Source: Holophagaceae bacterium (GTDB taxonomy: Bacteria > Acidobacteriota > Holophagae > Holophagales > Holophagaceae). Taken from it: a stretch of DNA of 64,000 nt. Below are positions 1 through 9,701 of this stretch, one piece after another (position 1 is the first letter of the stretch; every line of letters starts with the position of its first letter). The translations under genes were made by a program, and so were the position numbers. The notes beneath the pieces are model-generated. The model did no database searches and was not told where the DNA came from. It saw only the letters and a program-made list of their open reading frames with translations. The stretch spans positions 248,001 through 312,000 of the forward strand of contig JADKJH010000001.1 in NCBI GenBank assembly GCA_016722505.1. The letters are read 5' to 3'.

Positions 1-135
1 GTGTTCCCAGCGGGGCTCATTGATTCCCTCGTCCAGAATCTCCAGGCCTTCGACGATCTGAACATGAGCGAGAAACTCTTCGGCAACGCCGATTCCCTGC
101 GCCAGCTAGTGGCCCGCCACCTGCAATGCGGATGA
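1..135 (+). CDS. 3' end of an unrecognised gene (partial)
   Basis: An open frame enters from the left edge and ends at TGA 133-135, giving the last 44 residues of a protein that closes with GNADSLRQLVARHLQCG. I do not recognise the family; the fragment is helical and hydrophilic, with no membrane segment. It is supported as real coding sequence because a decayed copy of the same C-terminus, aligned codon for codon, occurs at 15998-16051. Function cannot be assigned without the upstream sequence. Confidence 0.55.
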   Translation: MFPAGLIDSLVQNLQAFDDLNMSEKLFGNADSLRQLVARHLQCG

Positions 136-154
136 TGAACCTTGAAGCGATGGA

Positions 155-220
155 AGCCACGAAGAGACACGAACAACACACGAATTTCTCTATTCGTGCC
201 CTTCGTGCGGCTTCGTGGCT
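155..220. repeat. 66-bp palindromic intergenic element, copy 1
   Basis: The element begins AGCCACGAAG and ends with its exact reverse complement CTTCGTGGCT, with further CACGAA/TTCGTG pairs inside, so the whole unit can fold as a hairpin. A second 66-bp copy lies at 6918-6983 in the opposite orientation. It sits between the partial first gene and the P-loop gene and codes for nothing convincing. Confidence 0.75.
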
Positions 221-251
221 GAATTGACGGAATAACATTAGGATGAATTAC

Positions 252-1262
252 ATGAGCCAACTTCTCGATACCATCCTCCTCTTCAGCCTGCCCGCCTCGG
301 GCAAATCGGAGGTGCGCCGCTACCTGGCCAGCCTCACGCCGGATCAATGCCGGAACGATTTCCACATGGGGCCTACCCTTCAGCTGGACGACTATCCCTA
401 CGTCCACTTGATGCATCGCATCGACGACGAGCTGAAGGCTAATGGCCTCGACTACGCCTACTACCGCGGGTCGAACCGCCCCTTCATTGATGATTGGACC
501 TGGGCTGTCCTCATCGAATTACTGAACGAAGATTACGCCGACCTCATGGCCAGCCGCCAGATCGAGGTTCCCAGCGCCGCGCAGCACCTGTTCGACCGGC
601 TTGATGCGGCCCACGCGCGGGTTGGTTTGTCCCAGCCCCTGGGCGAGGTCCCTCACCGCATCCGAGTGCGAATGGCCGAAGTTCTGGAAGCCGAGTGCCG
701 CGCGGAATTGGATGTGCTCAACCGTCAGAACGCCCAGGACAAGACCGGCCGCACCTTGGTCATCGAGGCCGCCCGGGGAGGCGCCCACGGATCGGCCTTC
801 CCGCTGACGCCGCCCCATGGCTACGACTCGGCGTTCCAGACGCTGTCTCCCGCCATCCTGGAGAAGGCCGTCGTGCTTTATGTGTGGGTGGATCCCGCCG
901 AAAGCCGCCGGAAGAACATCGAACGCGGCCGCCCCGACGGCCAAGGCAGCATCCTCAACCACAGCGTGCCCATGGAAGTGATGTTGGGCCAGTACGGCTG
1001 TGATGACATGGCCTGGCTCATAGAACAGTCGGAGCAGATGGATAAGAGCGACCGCCCCGGCACCATCCGCGTCGAGCGCATCATTCAGGAAGGCGACCGT
1101 TACGCGACGAAGGTTTACCACCTCCCCGTGGCTCGTTTCGACAACCGGAAGGACCTCACCACCTTCGTCCGGGAGGATCACAAACTATGGAAGCAGTCCG
1201 ATGTGCAGGCCATCCACGACGAACTGAAAGCCGCCTTCGATCAGCTGAGCGCCGGGAGATGA
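252..1262 (+). CDS. P-loop NTPase-like protein of unknown function
   Basis: The protein of about 336 residues opens with a hydrophobic strand and the Walker-A-like LPASGKSE, which resembles the phosphate loop of small-molecule and nucleic-acid kinases. Later segments include a conserved-looking YYRGSNRPFIDDWTW and a VVLYVWVDPAESRRKN stretch reminiscent of the lid of such kinases. I chose ATG 252 over ATG 243 because AGGA at 240-243 lies 8 nt before it. It appears monocistronic. A kinase-like or nucleotide-binding role is inferred from the loop only; no substrate can be named. It has no signal peptide and should be cytoplasmic. Confidence 0.7.
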   Translation: MSQLLDTILLFSLPASGKSEVRRYLASLTPDQCRNDFHMGPTLQLDDYPYVHLMHRIDDELKANGLDYAYYRGSNRPFIDDWTWAVLIELLNEDYADLMASRQIEVPSAAQHLFDRLDAAHARVGLSQPLGEVPHRIRVRMAEVLEAECRAELDVLNRQNAQDKTGRTLVIEAARGGAHGSAFPLTPPHGYDSAFQTLSPAILEKAVVLYVWVDPAESRRKNIERGRPDGQGSILNHSVPMEVMLGQYGCDDMAWLIEQSEQMDKSDRPGTIRVERIIQEGDRYATKVYHLPVARFDNRKDLTTFVREDHKLWKQSDVQAIHDELKAAFDQLSAGR

Positions 1263-1469
1263 CGGACTTTTCAAAATGACGTAAAAAAGGTGCCTGGGTC
1301 ACCACAGACCCGCTGTGGATTCCGGGCCTCTGGACTTAGTTCCGGGCCGAAACCGCTTCGGGTGGACCTAGTCAAATGAAACAGTTCCTTTTATCGATCC
1401 TTCAACCGAGCCTTGCTCTTCGATGAGCTAAGGATCGAGGCCCACAAGTGTCCCGTCCGAAGGTTTTTC

Positions 1470-1498
1470 TTGAAATGAGACCGATCGTTCTATATCTT
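1470..1498 (+). promoter_or_regulatory. Putative promoter with TetR operator
   Basis: A -35-like TTGAAA (1470-1475) and a -10-like TATCTT (1493-1498) are 17 bp apart. The spacer holds the near-palindrome AGACCGATCGTTCT (1478-1491). The same core, GATCGTTC, fills the spacer of the other TetR promoter at 26163-26190. Autoregulation by the TetR gene starting at 1521 is inferred. Confidence 0.5.
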
Positions 1499-1520
1499 TT
1501 CATTTCGGAGAGAACCAATC

Positions 1521-2111
1521 ATGAGCCAGGTGCGGGAACGGATTCTTGAGGTGGCCTCAAACCTTTTCTACAAAAAGGGGATCCAGGCGGTGGGCGTGGA
1601 CGCGATCATCGCCCAGGCCGAAGTCGCGCGCATGAGCTTCTATCGCCATTTCAAATCGAAGGAAGGCCTGGTGCTGGCCTTCCTGGAGCAGCGGGACGAG
1701 CAAATCAGGAGTTGGTTCGAAACGGAGGTCATTCGACTGGCTCCGGAGCCCATGGATCGGCCTCTTGCGGTGTTTGATGCGCTGGCCCTGCGCTTCGCCA
1801 CCCAGGATTACCGCGGCTGCGCGTTCATCAACACGATGGCCGAGATCCCGAACCGGGAAGACCTGGTCCACCAGGCTTCAGCGAAACACAAGGCGCTGTT
1901 CCAGGATTACCTCGCGCGCCTGCTCCGGGACGCTGGCTTCAGCGATGAATATGCGCCGGACCTGCTGCAACTCTTCGACGGCGCGGTCGTTTCAGCGGTC
2001 CGTGAAGGATCGGCCGAACCCGCCTTCCGGGCCAAGCGCCTGGCCGCCCTGCTGCTCGGTCCACCGGCAAGAACCTCCGTGAAACGCCGTACTCCGGTGG
2101 CCTCCCGCTAG
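1521..2111 (+). CDS. TetR/AcrR family transcriptional regulator
   Basis: This 196-residue protein has the TetR N-terminal DNA-binding fold: helices at about 3-20 and a helix-turn-helix at about 26-45 ending ARMSFYRHFKSKEGL. The C-terminal ligand-binding half contains DYRGCAFINTMAEI, a pattern typical of TetR proteins that sense small hydrophobic or electrophilic compounds. GGAGAG at 1507-1512 precedes ATG 1521. A probable operator lies in its own promoter. The DUF418 membrane protein and cupin gene follow on the same strand and may be its targets. The family is certain; the ligand is unknown. Confidence 0.9.
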   Translation: MSQVRERILEVASNLFYKKGIQAVGVDAIIAQAEVARMSFYRHFKSKEGLVLAFLEQRDEQIRSWFETEVIRLAPEPMDRPLAVFDALALRFATQDYRGCAFINTMAEIPNREDLVHQASAKHKALFQDYLARLLRDAGFSDEYAPDLLQLFDGAVVSAVREGSAEPAFRAKRLAALLLGPPARTSVKRRTPVASR

Positions 2112-2189
2112 GCCCCTCCCCGAAGCCCAAACCATTGCGTCCCCATTCCCCCCATGGAGGGTCGGGGCCGCCGCAACCCTGGAGGCGTC

Positions 2190-3416
2190 TTGACCCTCAT
2201 CGACCAGAATCTCCAGCCCGTCGCCCCGGGCGCGCGCCTCCTCGCGCTGGACGTACTGCGGGGGCTGGCCCTCCTGGGGGTGCTTCTCGTGAATCTCGAC
2301 GAGTTCAGCGGCGCCAGCTGGGCCCTGCAAGCCAAGCTGCTCTATCCCATGGGCTGGGGAGGAGAGGTCCTGTCCTTCCTCCGCCACACCTTCCTGGAAG
2401 GCAAGGCGGCCGCGCTTCTGGGGCTGCTCTTCGGCGTGGGCCTCGCCATCCAGCTGGAAAGCGCCGATCGGTCGGGGCGCGCCTACACGGCCTTCGCCCT
2501 GCGCCGAGTGGGCGCCCTGGCCCTCTTCGGCCTGGCCCACAGCTTCCTGCTCTGGAACGTGGACATCCTGCTGGACTACGCCCTGATCAGCCTCATGGTG
2601 CTGCCCTTCCTCCGGCTCCGCCCTGGCCGGATCCTCTGGTCCATCCCCCTGCTCCTCCTCGTCTCCCTGCTCATCGCCCTGCCCTTCCTGCCGCTGCTCG
2701 GACGACTGGAGCAGGATCCGGCGGGTTTCTACCGAATGGGGCTGCAGCACTACGGCGCAGGTTCCTGGTTCGAGGCCTTGGAATTCCGGAGCTGGGAGAT
2801 GCTGCATGTCATCGGACCCATGCGGCTGACAAACCGGCTTCCCGCACTGCTGCCCTTCTTCATCCTGGGCGTGTATTTCTGGAAGAAGGGCTTCCTCGCA
2901 CAACCCGAAAAGCATCTGCGCGCGTTGCGCCTTCTGTTCTACAGCTGCTTCCTCCTGGGGTTCCTAGCCAACCTGGTGCCCCAGGAAGCGCTGCACGCGG
3001 CGGTGGCTGGGATTCCGCGGCCCTTCCGTGTGCTGATCAAGCTGACCGCATTCTTTGCCCGGCCCGCCCTCACCGTCGGCTACGCCGCGGGCATCCTGCT
3101 CCTCCTGCGGCGGCCTTGGTGGCGCGCAAGGCTGGGTCTACTCGCGCCCCTGGGCCGCATGGCCCTCACCCAGTACCTGCTTCAGTCCGTAGTCTGCACC
3201 CTCGTGTTCAACGGCTACGGCTTGGGGCTCTATGGCCAAGTGTCCGTCAGTGCGTGCATCCTCGGCGGGACCGCCTTCTTCGCCCTGCAGGCCTGGAGCA
3301 GCCACGCCTGGCTCGCCCGCTTTCCCATGGGCCCCGCCGAATGGCTTTGGCGGCGGATGACCTACGGGGCGCTGCCCTCCGTCTCGGCCCCCCTCGCCTC
3401 CAAGGAGATCGCATGA
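2190..3416 (+). CDS. DUF418 family membrane protein
   Basis: A multi-pass inner-membrane protein of about 408 residues. It begins with the DUF418/YeiB signature LLALDVLRGLALLGVLLVN and ends with the matching C-terminal pattern MGPAEWLWRRMTYG. About nine to ten hydrophobic helices are visible. I prefer the TTG at 2190, which has GGAGG 4 nt upstream; an in-frame ATG at 2154 has no ribosome site. The family is widespread and loosely related to acyltransferase-like membrane proteins, but no reaction is established. Its stop overlaps the cupin start (ATGA at 3413-3416), so the two are translationally coupled. Confidence 0.85.
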   Translation: MTLIDQNLQPVAPGARLLALDVLRGLALLGVLLVNLDEFSGASWALQAKLLYPMGWGGEVLSFLRHTFLEGKAAALLGLLFGVGLAIQLESADRSGRAYTAFALRRVGALALFGLAHSFLLWNVDILLDYALISLMVLPFLRLRPGRILWSIPLLLLVSLLIALPFLPLLGRLEQDPAGFYRMGLQHYGAGSWFEALEFRSWEMLHVIGPMRLTNRLPALLPFFILGVYFWKKGFLAQPEKHLRALRLLFYSCFLLGFLANLVPQEALHAAVAGIPRPFRVLIKLTAFFARPALTVGYAAGILLLLRRPWWRARLGLLAPLGRMALTQYLLQSVVCTLVFNGYGLGLYGQVSVSACILGGTAFFALQAWSSHAWLARFPMGPAEWLWRRMTYGALPSVSAPLASKEIA

Positions 3417-3784
3417 ACCCCGTCACCTCTCCGCAGCGCGTCGCCGCGGCCCTCGCGGAACTCTGGTCGCCCCGCGTCATCGCCGAAATCGAGAATGTCT
3501 ACGTCAAGGCCGCCAAGCTCCATGGAGCTTTGGCCTGGCACAGCCACGAGCGTGAAGATGAGCTGTTCCTCGTCCTCAAAGGGTCCCTCCGCATCGAACT
3601 GGAAGACGGCCCGGTGGATCTTGCGGAAGGAGAGATGTTCGTCGTCCCCAAAGGTGTCCGGCACAATCCGATCGCAGAGGAGGAATGCCACGTCCTGCTC
3701 ATCGAGTCAAAGTCCACCCTTCACACTGGAACGGTGCTTACGGAAAAGACCCGTTCCCTCAGCGAGCAGCTGCGACCTCTTTAA
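3413..3784 (+). CDS. Small cupin-domain protein
   Basis: This 123-residue protein carries a single cupin fold. The first motif includes HSHEREDELFLVLKG, with two His and a Glu as likely metal ligands. The second includes GEMFVVPKGVRHNP, which supplies the third His. It resembles small stand-alone cupins annotated as mannose-6-phosphate isomerase-like, but the size argues for a single-domain metal-binding protein rather than that enzyme. It is coupled to the DUF418 gene by an ATGA overlap and probably belongs to the TetR-led cluster. The substrate is unknown. Confidence 0.85.
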   Translation: MNPVTSPQRVAAALAELWSPRVIAEIENVYVKAAKLHGALAWHSHEREDELFLVLKGSLRIELEDGPVDLAEGEMFVVPKGVRHNPIAEEECHVLLIESKSTLHTGTVLTEKTRSLSEQLRPL

Positions 3785-3883
3785 TGCCGAGTCCCTTTCA
3801 ATCGTGTAGAAAACAACCCACCGCCGATACGCGAGACAAAGGGAAATCTGGCGGTAATCCGTCTGAATAAATCCAGCAATGGA

Positions 3884-4978
3884 TCAGATTTCCCTGGCCG
3901 CCTTGAGTTCCTCGGCCCGCTTGCGTTCGGCGCGGGTCAGGAAGGCCACAGCCACCAGCACGAAACCGAGGCTCACCCAGTTCTGCAAGGTTGGGAATTT
4001 GCTGCCGAAGAAAACCCAGCCCAGCAGCGTGGCGGTGGTGCCCGCCACCAGGGACGTGAGCCGGTTCACCAGGCCGGTGAACGTGGCGGTGCGGCCTTTG
4101 AACATGAAGATGAAGACGCTGAAGAAAGCCACGATGCCGAAGGCCACGCCGGACAGCGAGGCCCACATCCACGTGGGCAAGGGCGACTGGATGGCGGAAA
4201 CGAATCCCGCGACCTGGTTCAGCTCTCCCCAGCTCTGGATGAAGCGCGGGGAGAAGAATACGAAGCAGGCGATGGCGACCATGGTGATGGAGGCCGCGAT
4301 CTGCTCGGTGGCGAAGAAGGCGCGGTTGTTCAAGGGCACGCCCTTGGGCCGGGTGTTCTTGTAGTAGTTCATGATGTAGATGCGGATGGCGTAGGCGACG
4401 ATGTAGCTCGTCAGGATGATCATGGCCGCGCGGTTGTGGATGAAGTCGAAGCTCCCGCCATTGCCGCCCATCAGCTCGATGCTGGCCGCCAGCACCGCGA
4501 AGGCCACAGCGGCGTTCTCCTCCCAGTAGACCTTTTTGGTGAGAATTCCCTGCGCGATCTGCACGCCATCCACCACGCGGCCGATGACGATGACGCTGGC
4601 CCGCATGATGACCATGGCCACCATCACGGAGATCGGCAGGGTGTACATCAGCGTGGTGGTCGGAATCACGATCGCGGTGCAGACGCCGCTGGGAACGATG
4701 TACAGCAATTCCGATGGGATCTCCCAGGGGCCCACGCGGATGGGCCGGATGCTGTCCATCCGCCACCAGCCCAGCACCAGCACGGGGATCAGGCAGGTGA
4801 GGTTGGCCCCGAAGGTGTTGTAGGCCAGGAAGGCCATGTCGTTCATGCGCGGCGCGGCGCCGTCCACGCTGCCCGTGAAGAATTTCACGATGAGCCCCGT
4901 GGCCACATAGAACAGGAAATACCCTGCGCATAACTGCACAAGGCGTCCAGTGCTACCTTCCGTTGTCTTTCCAAACAC
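3884..4978 (-). CDS. DMT/EamA-like multi-pass membrane protein
   Basis: About 364 residues with roughly ten hydrophobic helices and a short basic C-terminal tail (TRAERKRAEELKAAREI). This is the layout of drug/metabolite-transporter superfamily permeases, although I see no strongly diagnostic motif. The open frame extends to 5218, but its first 80 residues look non-coding. GTG 4978 is preceded by GGAGA about 8 nt upstream and is followed shortly by the first membrane helix, so I place the start there. It stands alone, convergent with the cupin gene. Transport function is an inference from topology; the substrate is unknown. Confidence 0.65.
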   Translation of the reverse strand: MFGKTTEGSTGRLVQLCAGYFLFYVATGLIVKFFTGSVDGAAPRMNDMAFLAYNTFGANLTCLIPVLVLGWWRMDSIRPIRVGPWEIPSELLYIVPSGVCTAIVIPTTTLMYTLPISVMVAMVIMRASVIVIGRVVDGVQIAQGILTKKVYWEENAAVAFAVLAASIELMGGNGGSFDFIHNRAAMIILTSYIVAYAIRIYIMNYYKNTRPKGVPLNNRAFFATEQIAASITMVAIACFVFFSPRFIQSWGELNQVAGFVSAIQSPLPTWMWASLSGVAFGIVAFFSVFIFMFKGRTATFTGLVNRLTSLVAGTTATLLGWVFFGSKFPTLQNWVSLGFVLVAVAFLTRAERKRAEELKAAREI

Positions 4979-5272
4979 GCGACTCTCCAGGCGATCCCAT
5001 TTTCGATCGCAAACCCGTTGGGCTGTTCCCGACCAGATGAGTCTATCAAGGCAATGGGATCGTTGCCGCATTTGCTGTCCCGGCCAGCCGGGCTCAAGAA
5101 TCAATCGCCGCCCAGCAGGCTTCCAGGTGGGTATGATTGGCGCACTCACGTGTTGACAACCCGGAATCCCGACACCCCCATCGTTCCCCTCGTTGGGGCG
5201 ATTGAATTTGCTATTCACAAAATTCGCAACATCACGATGGACGTTTTCCGGATTCGATATTCGAGGTGAGTG

Positions 5273-6831
5273 ATGCGATTCTCCCGCTATCCCCGCTGCC
5301 CTTCTATGATTCTGGGTGCACTTCTCGCCCTTGGATTGACCTTCTGCGGAGGCGGTGGAACGCCCTCGGATCCTCCCGTGCCGGCGCCATCCATCAGCAG
5401 CTTCACCTCATCCCAGGCTTCCATCCCCGCCGGGACCAGCACGACGCTGAAGGCAGTGTTTTCCAACGGCTCTGGAACCATTGATCAGGGGATTGGACCA
5501 GTCCCCAGCGGGGTCCCCATTTCAACCGGAGTCCTCTCCACGACCCGAACCTTTATTCTTACGGTTACGGGGACCGGAACACCCGCGACGGCCGCGGTGA
5601 CGGTGACTGCTGTTAGCAACGCCGCCCCAAGCGCGCCAGTAATCAGTGGTCCCGCAACCCTGAACGTGGGGCAGGTCGGCGCCTACACCCTGCTTTCCAC
5701 GGACCCTGAAGGGGATGCTATCACCTACACCACAAGCACCAGCGGAGCCACCATCTCGGGCAGCACGCTGAACTTCGCATCTGCGGCTGCAGGGACCTTC
5801 CTGTTGCAGGTGGTCGCCACGGACAGCAGGGGTGCAGCGTCCACCGAAGGAACTCTCCACGTGATAGTGGAATCCCCGAATCTCACGGGACAGTGGTCCT
5901 TCGCGCTCCTGGCGGGCGATCTGGACGATCAGGTGATGCCGATGCAGCTCGTCCAATCAGGGACCGTGGTCACGGCGGAGGTCTCCTGCAACCCACGGTG
6001 GCCCCATGGAGCGGGGGAATACATCGCCGGGATCTTGACTATCACGTTCGACTTCGGTGGGGGAGAACTCGTCGTGCTCACCGGCCATCCGGTTGGCGCC
6101 AACCTCGTCGGGACCGTGGCCTCCCGGGGAGTACCGCGCGTGGCGGATGGAACCGTCTACGCTTGTCCCGGACTGTGCGCGCGTGCGACGCCCCAACAAC
6201 ACTCCGATTCGTGGATACGGATTTCACAGACCTGGCAAAGATCCAGGAGATCTCCCTTTTCCGCTCGGCCGCCGGCCATGACTACTCCGACGGCTGCGAA
6301 ACCTGCCGCAGCATGAAGCACTACTTCGCGCCCTTCCCCGCCTTCCGCGTGAATGGGACTGTCCCCGTCCGCTCCCCCGTGAACGGAATCGTGCTCCGCG
6401 TTGATCCAGAGGGTCATGGCGCGAGCATCGGCCTCCAGAACAAGCAGATCCAAATCCGCTCGACCCTCCATCCCGAGGTCACGTTCATCCTCTTTCACAT
6501 TGACCTTGCTTCCACGGCGATCGTGCCGGGCGCCGTCCTCGCCGCCAGCGACCCCATCGGGCACGCGCGCCTTGAGTATCCAGACCTTGCTGAGATAGCC
6601 CACGACTTCGACATCGCCGTGCGTGTCCAAACACCGTACGGCTTGCGCTACGTCTCCTGGTTCGACGTGGTGAGCGATACGCTTTTCGCGTCCTACCTCG
6701 CCCGTGGCGCGAAAGCCCGTGGCAACTTCATCCTCTCCCGCACCACCCGCGACGGTGATCCACTCTCCTGTTCAGGAGAGACATTCACCTCGGCCGGCGC
6801 CTTCCCGAACTGGTTCGTGCTCAACCCGTGA
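5273..6831 (+). CDS. Ig-like lipoprotein with C-terminal peptidase-M23-like region (one frameshift)
   Basis: The N-terminus is a signal peptide with lipobox LTFC followed by Gly-rich and Pro-rich linker, so this should be a surface or periplasmic lipoprotein. Residues of about 35-200 form two Ig/cadherin-like beta domains (for example VISGPATLNVGQVGAYTLLS). In-frame sense degrades after about 6165. Another frame continues with FVDTDFTDLAKI, GHDYSDGCETCRSMKHYF and a beta-rich SPVNGIVLRVDPEGHG region that recalls lipoyl/M23-type folds. One missing base between about 6160 and 6205 would restore a 519-residue product. Two separate genes are less likely, because the second frame has no good start before this domain. 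Confidence 0.6.
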
Positions 6832-6917
6832 GACCCGAAAGGCCTGCCGGGCCAGAAAGGCCATGCCCTCCGTGCGTGGCGCGCCCCCGGCTGGGGCCAA
6901 TACCGTTCAGTTAAATC

Positions 6918-6983
6918 AGCCACGAAGCCACACGAAGGGCACGAATGAAAGTCTTCGAGTCCTATTCGTGTCTCTTCGTGGCT
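6918..6983. repeat. 66-bp palindromic intergenic element, copy 2
   Basis: Same length and same AGCCACGAAG ... CTTCGTGGCT ends as the copy at 155-220, but inverted relative to it. The internal CACGAAGGGCACGAAT of this copy matches the reverse complement of the first. It lies in the gap between the lipoprotein and ATPase genes (6832-7041), which holds no gene. Confidence 0.75.
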
Positions 6984-7041
6984 ACTTTTTCTCCAAAGTG
7001 AACGGTATTGCGGCCACGGCAGATGCCGAGTGATGTGTCTC

Positions 7042-9597
7042 TCAGGGCCGGATCAGGCGCCGCCGCGCAAGGATGGCCCAGAATTCCAGCCAGAGCAGGA
7101 TGCCGGCCACGGTGGCCGATGCCGCCAGCAGCGTGGCGCCGTGAGGAACCACGATACCCAGCAGACTGCGGATGCCGGGCACCGCCAGCATCAGGGTCAG
7201 CAAGGCGGCAAGGCCGACGCCCATCCAATGGAGCAGAGGATTGGGGATCCATAGCGCCCGCACTGGACCCAGACCTTCCCTGCGCACACTGAGCACCAGG
7301 GCGAAGGCACCCAATAGCAGGGACGGCATGAGAGCGCCCCGGGCTACAGGAATATCGAGCCCCCTGGCTTCGCACCAAGCCGCGAGGAGTACGAGGGCCA
7401 CCACCACTCCCAGACCCTGCAGCAGCCCATCCCGCAAGGAATCCCAGCCAAAGGGCGTTTCGGTGGTGGGCCGCGGAGGACGGTCCATGAGGCCCGGAGA
7501 TTCGGGCTCCGCCTCCAGAACGAGCGTGCAGGCGGGATCAATGAGAAGTTCCAGAAGGACGATGTGCAGGGGCAGCAGGAAGGGCGGCCACTTCAGCAGC
7601 AATGGCACCAGCACCAGGCCCAGCACGGGGAGATGCACCGCATACACGAAGCGCGCCGAGCGGGCCAGGCCGGTGTAGATGCGGCGGCCCATGCGCACGC
7701 CTTCCACCAGGCTCGCGAAGCTGTCGTCCACCAGCACCAGGTCCGCGGTCTCCCGCGCCACATCCGTGCCCCGGGCGCCCATGGCCACACCCACCTGGGC
7801 GGCCTTGAGGGCGGGCGCATCGTTCACGCCGTCGCCGGTCATGGCCACCACTTCGCCCGCTGCCTGGAGGGCCTTCACCAGCCGCAACTTCTGCTCCGGC
7901 CGCAGCCGTGCGCAGACCGTGGCCAAGGCAAGACGTTCCTTCAAGGCTGCTTCGCCGAGGGTCTCCACCTCGTCGCCGGTCAGTGGCGGCACTGGCAGGG
8001 GCAGGCCCAGCTTCCCAGCGATGGCCAGGGCCGTGGCGGGATGGTCGCCGGTCATCATCAGCACGCGGATGCCTGCGCCGCGGCAGGCTTCCAGGGCCTT
8101 AGGCACCTCCGGCCGGAGGGGGTCCTCAAGGCCGATGAGGCCGAGGAACTCAAACGCGAAATCGTGTTGGCTGGCGGGCAGGCCTTCACCTTCATGGTTG
8201 CCCCGGGCCACGCCAAGCACCCTCAGGCCGCGGGCCGCCATGGTCTCCGCGCGGGCGAGCAAAAGGTTCAATTCAGCGCCGTCCAGATGGCACAGATCAA
8301 GGATGGCCTCGGGAGCCCCCTTGGCCGCCAGAAGGTGGTGGTCCGGTGCGCCGTCCTCATAGACATGGGTCATCGCGAGGATGTCCGCGGAAAGCTCATA
8401 GGCCTTCGCAGGCGCCCAATCCTCGTGGAGGTGCTCGGTGCCGTCGAGGGTGGCATCCGCAAAGGTCTGGAGAGCCTTTTCCATCGGATCGAAAGGGTCC
8501 AGCGGCGTCGCCAGGACGCTGAACTCCACCAGGGTGTGGAAGCCCTCAGGCAGGTCCTGCTTCGCGGCAGCCACCAGAAACTGGTCCGGCACAAAGAGCT
8601 CCGCGACCTCCATCCGGTTCTGGGTCAGCGTGCCCGTCTTGTCCACCGCCAGGCAGGTGATGGCTCCGAGCGCTTCCACCGCCGGGACCTGGCGGGCCAG
8701 GACGCCCTTGGCGCTCATGCGCCAGGCTCCCATCGCCAGGAAGACCGACAGCACCACGGGGATTTCTTCCGGCAGGATGGCCATGGCCAAGGCCAGCCCC
8801 GCCAGAACGCTGGGCAACAGCTCCCGCCCGGCCCAGAGCCATGAAAGGAGCACCACTGCCATGGCCAGTCCCGTTCCCGCAGCCGCCCACAAACGCACCA
8901 GCCGCCGGGAAGCCTGCTGCAAAGGCGAGGGCAGCACGGTGGTTTCCGAAAGCATCCGGCCGATGCCGCCCATGCGCGTGCGGATGCCGGTGGCGGCGAT
9001 CTCTGCTTGCCCAAGGCCCTGGGCCACCAAGGTGCCCGCGTGGACCAGGCATGCGTCCTCGGTTCCAGCGCCCGTCTCTTCCACCTCTTCCACCCTGGGC
9101 CGTTTCGGGATGGCGCCAGCCTCGCCGGTGAGCAGGGACTCGTCCACCATCAGCACACCGGTCAGAAGGCGGCCATCAGCAGGAATACGATCCCCTTCCC
9201 GCAGGATCACGAGGTCCCCCCGCACCACCTCGGCGCCAGGAATCCGGCGGGTTTCGCCATCGCGGATGACCTCGGCCCGCGGCGCGGAAAGATCCCGGAG
9301 AGCCTCCAGAGCCCGCTGGGTGCGGCGCTCCTGCTGAAAAGCGATGACCACGATGACATTGACGAAGAAGAGCATCGCGATGGCTTCGCCCAGATCCCCA
9401 AGGAGCAGATAGATCGCCCCCGCGCCCAGCAGCAGGAGCAGCATGGGCTCCGAAAGCACGTCCATCAAAAGCCCAAACCAATGCCGGGGCTCGGCGGAGG
9501 GCAGCACATTGGGTCCATCCTCCGCGAGGCGCGCCGCGGCTTGGGCCTCGGTGAGACCACTGCTGAGACCACCGTGGAGCCATTCCCTACCGGCCAT
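7042..9597 (-). CDS. P-type cation-transporting ATPase
   Basis: An 851-residue inner-membrane pump with the full P-type core. It has the actuator loop LTGEA near 156, membrane helix 4 motif PEEIPVV near 277, phosphorylation site DKTGTLT near 319, and hinge TGDGVNDAPALKAAQVGVAM near 587. N-terminal SSGLTEAQAAARLAEDGPNVL is the cation-ATPase N-terminal domain. No heavy-metal-binding CxxC domain is present, so Ca2+/Mg2+-like or other P2/P3-type transport is more likely than copper or zinc export. The start at ATG 9597 is set by GGGAGG 4 nt upstream. It may follow the porin gene in a minus-strand run; ion specificity is not resolved. Confidence 0.9.
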   Translation of the reverse strand: MAGREWLHGGLSSGLTEAQAAARLAEDGPNVLPSAEPRHWFGLLMDVLSEPMLLLLLGAGAIYLLLGDLGEAIAMLFFVNVIVVIAFQQERRTQRALEALRDLSAPRAEVIRDGETRRIPGAEVVRGDLVILREGDRIPADGRLLTGVLMVDESLLTGEAGAIPKRPRVEEVEETGAGTEDACLVHAGTLVAQGLGQAEIAATGIRTRMGGIGRMLSETTVLPSPLQQASRRLVRLWAAAGTGLAMAVVLLSWLWAGRELLPSVLAGLALAMAILPEEIPVVLSVFLAMGAWRMSAKGVLARQVPAVEALGAITCLAVDKTGTLTQNRMEVAELFVPDQFLVAAAKQDLPEGFHTLVEFSVLATPLDPFDPMEKALQTFADATLDGTEHLHEDWAPAKAYELSADILAMTHVYEDGAPDHHLLAAKGAPEAILDLCHLDGAELNLLLARAETMAARGLRVLGVARGNHEGEGLPASQHDFAFEFLGLIGLEDPLRPEVPKALEACRGAGIRVLMMTGDHPATALAIAGKLGLPLPVPPLTGDEVETLGEAALKERLALATVCARLRPEQKLRLVKALQAAGEVVAMTGDGVNDAPALKAAQVGVAMGARGTDVARETADLVLVDDSFASLVEGVRMGRRIYTGLARSARFVYAVHLPVLGLVLVPLLLKWPPFLLPLHIVLLELLIDPACTLVLEAEPESPGLMDRPPRPTTETPFGWDSLRDGLLQGLGVVVALVLLAAWCEARGLDIPVARGALMPSLLLGAFALVLSVRREGLGPVRALWIPNPLLHWMGVGLAALLTLMLAVPGIRSLLGIVVPHGATLLAASATVAGILLWLEFWAILARRRLIRP

Positions 9598-9701
9598 GGC
9601 GCCTCCCGGTCCCATCATAAAGCGCTTCCCCCGGTGGCGGTGGTGCCCTTGCGCACACCCCGGACTTCAATCCCACTTGATGGGGCAGAGTTCAGGAAGG
9701 G

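Noticed and set aside
1992..2915. A 307-codon minus-strand open frame over the TetR and DUF418 genes
   Set aside because: It overlaps two well-supported genes and has the low-complexity Glu/Gln/Gly composition typical of antisense GC-rich frames.
6157..6630. A minus-strand gene of 157 residues under the frameshifted lipoprotein
   Set aside because: The plus strand there encodes a coherent conserved-looking domain; the minus frame does not.
7564..8844. A 426-codon plus-strand open frame
   Set aside because: It is antisense to the P-type ATPase, whose catalytic motifs are all intact, and its own translation has no recognisable domain.
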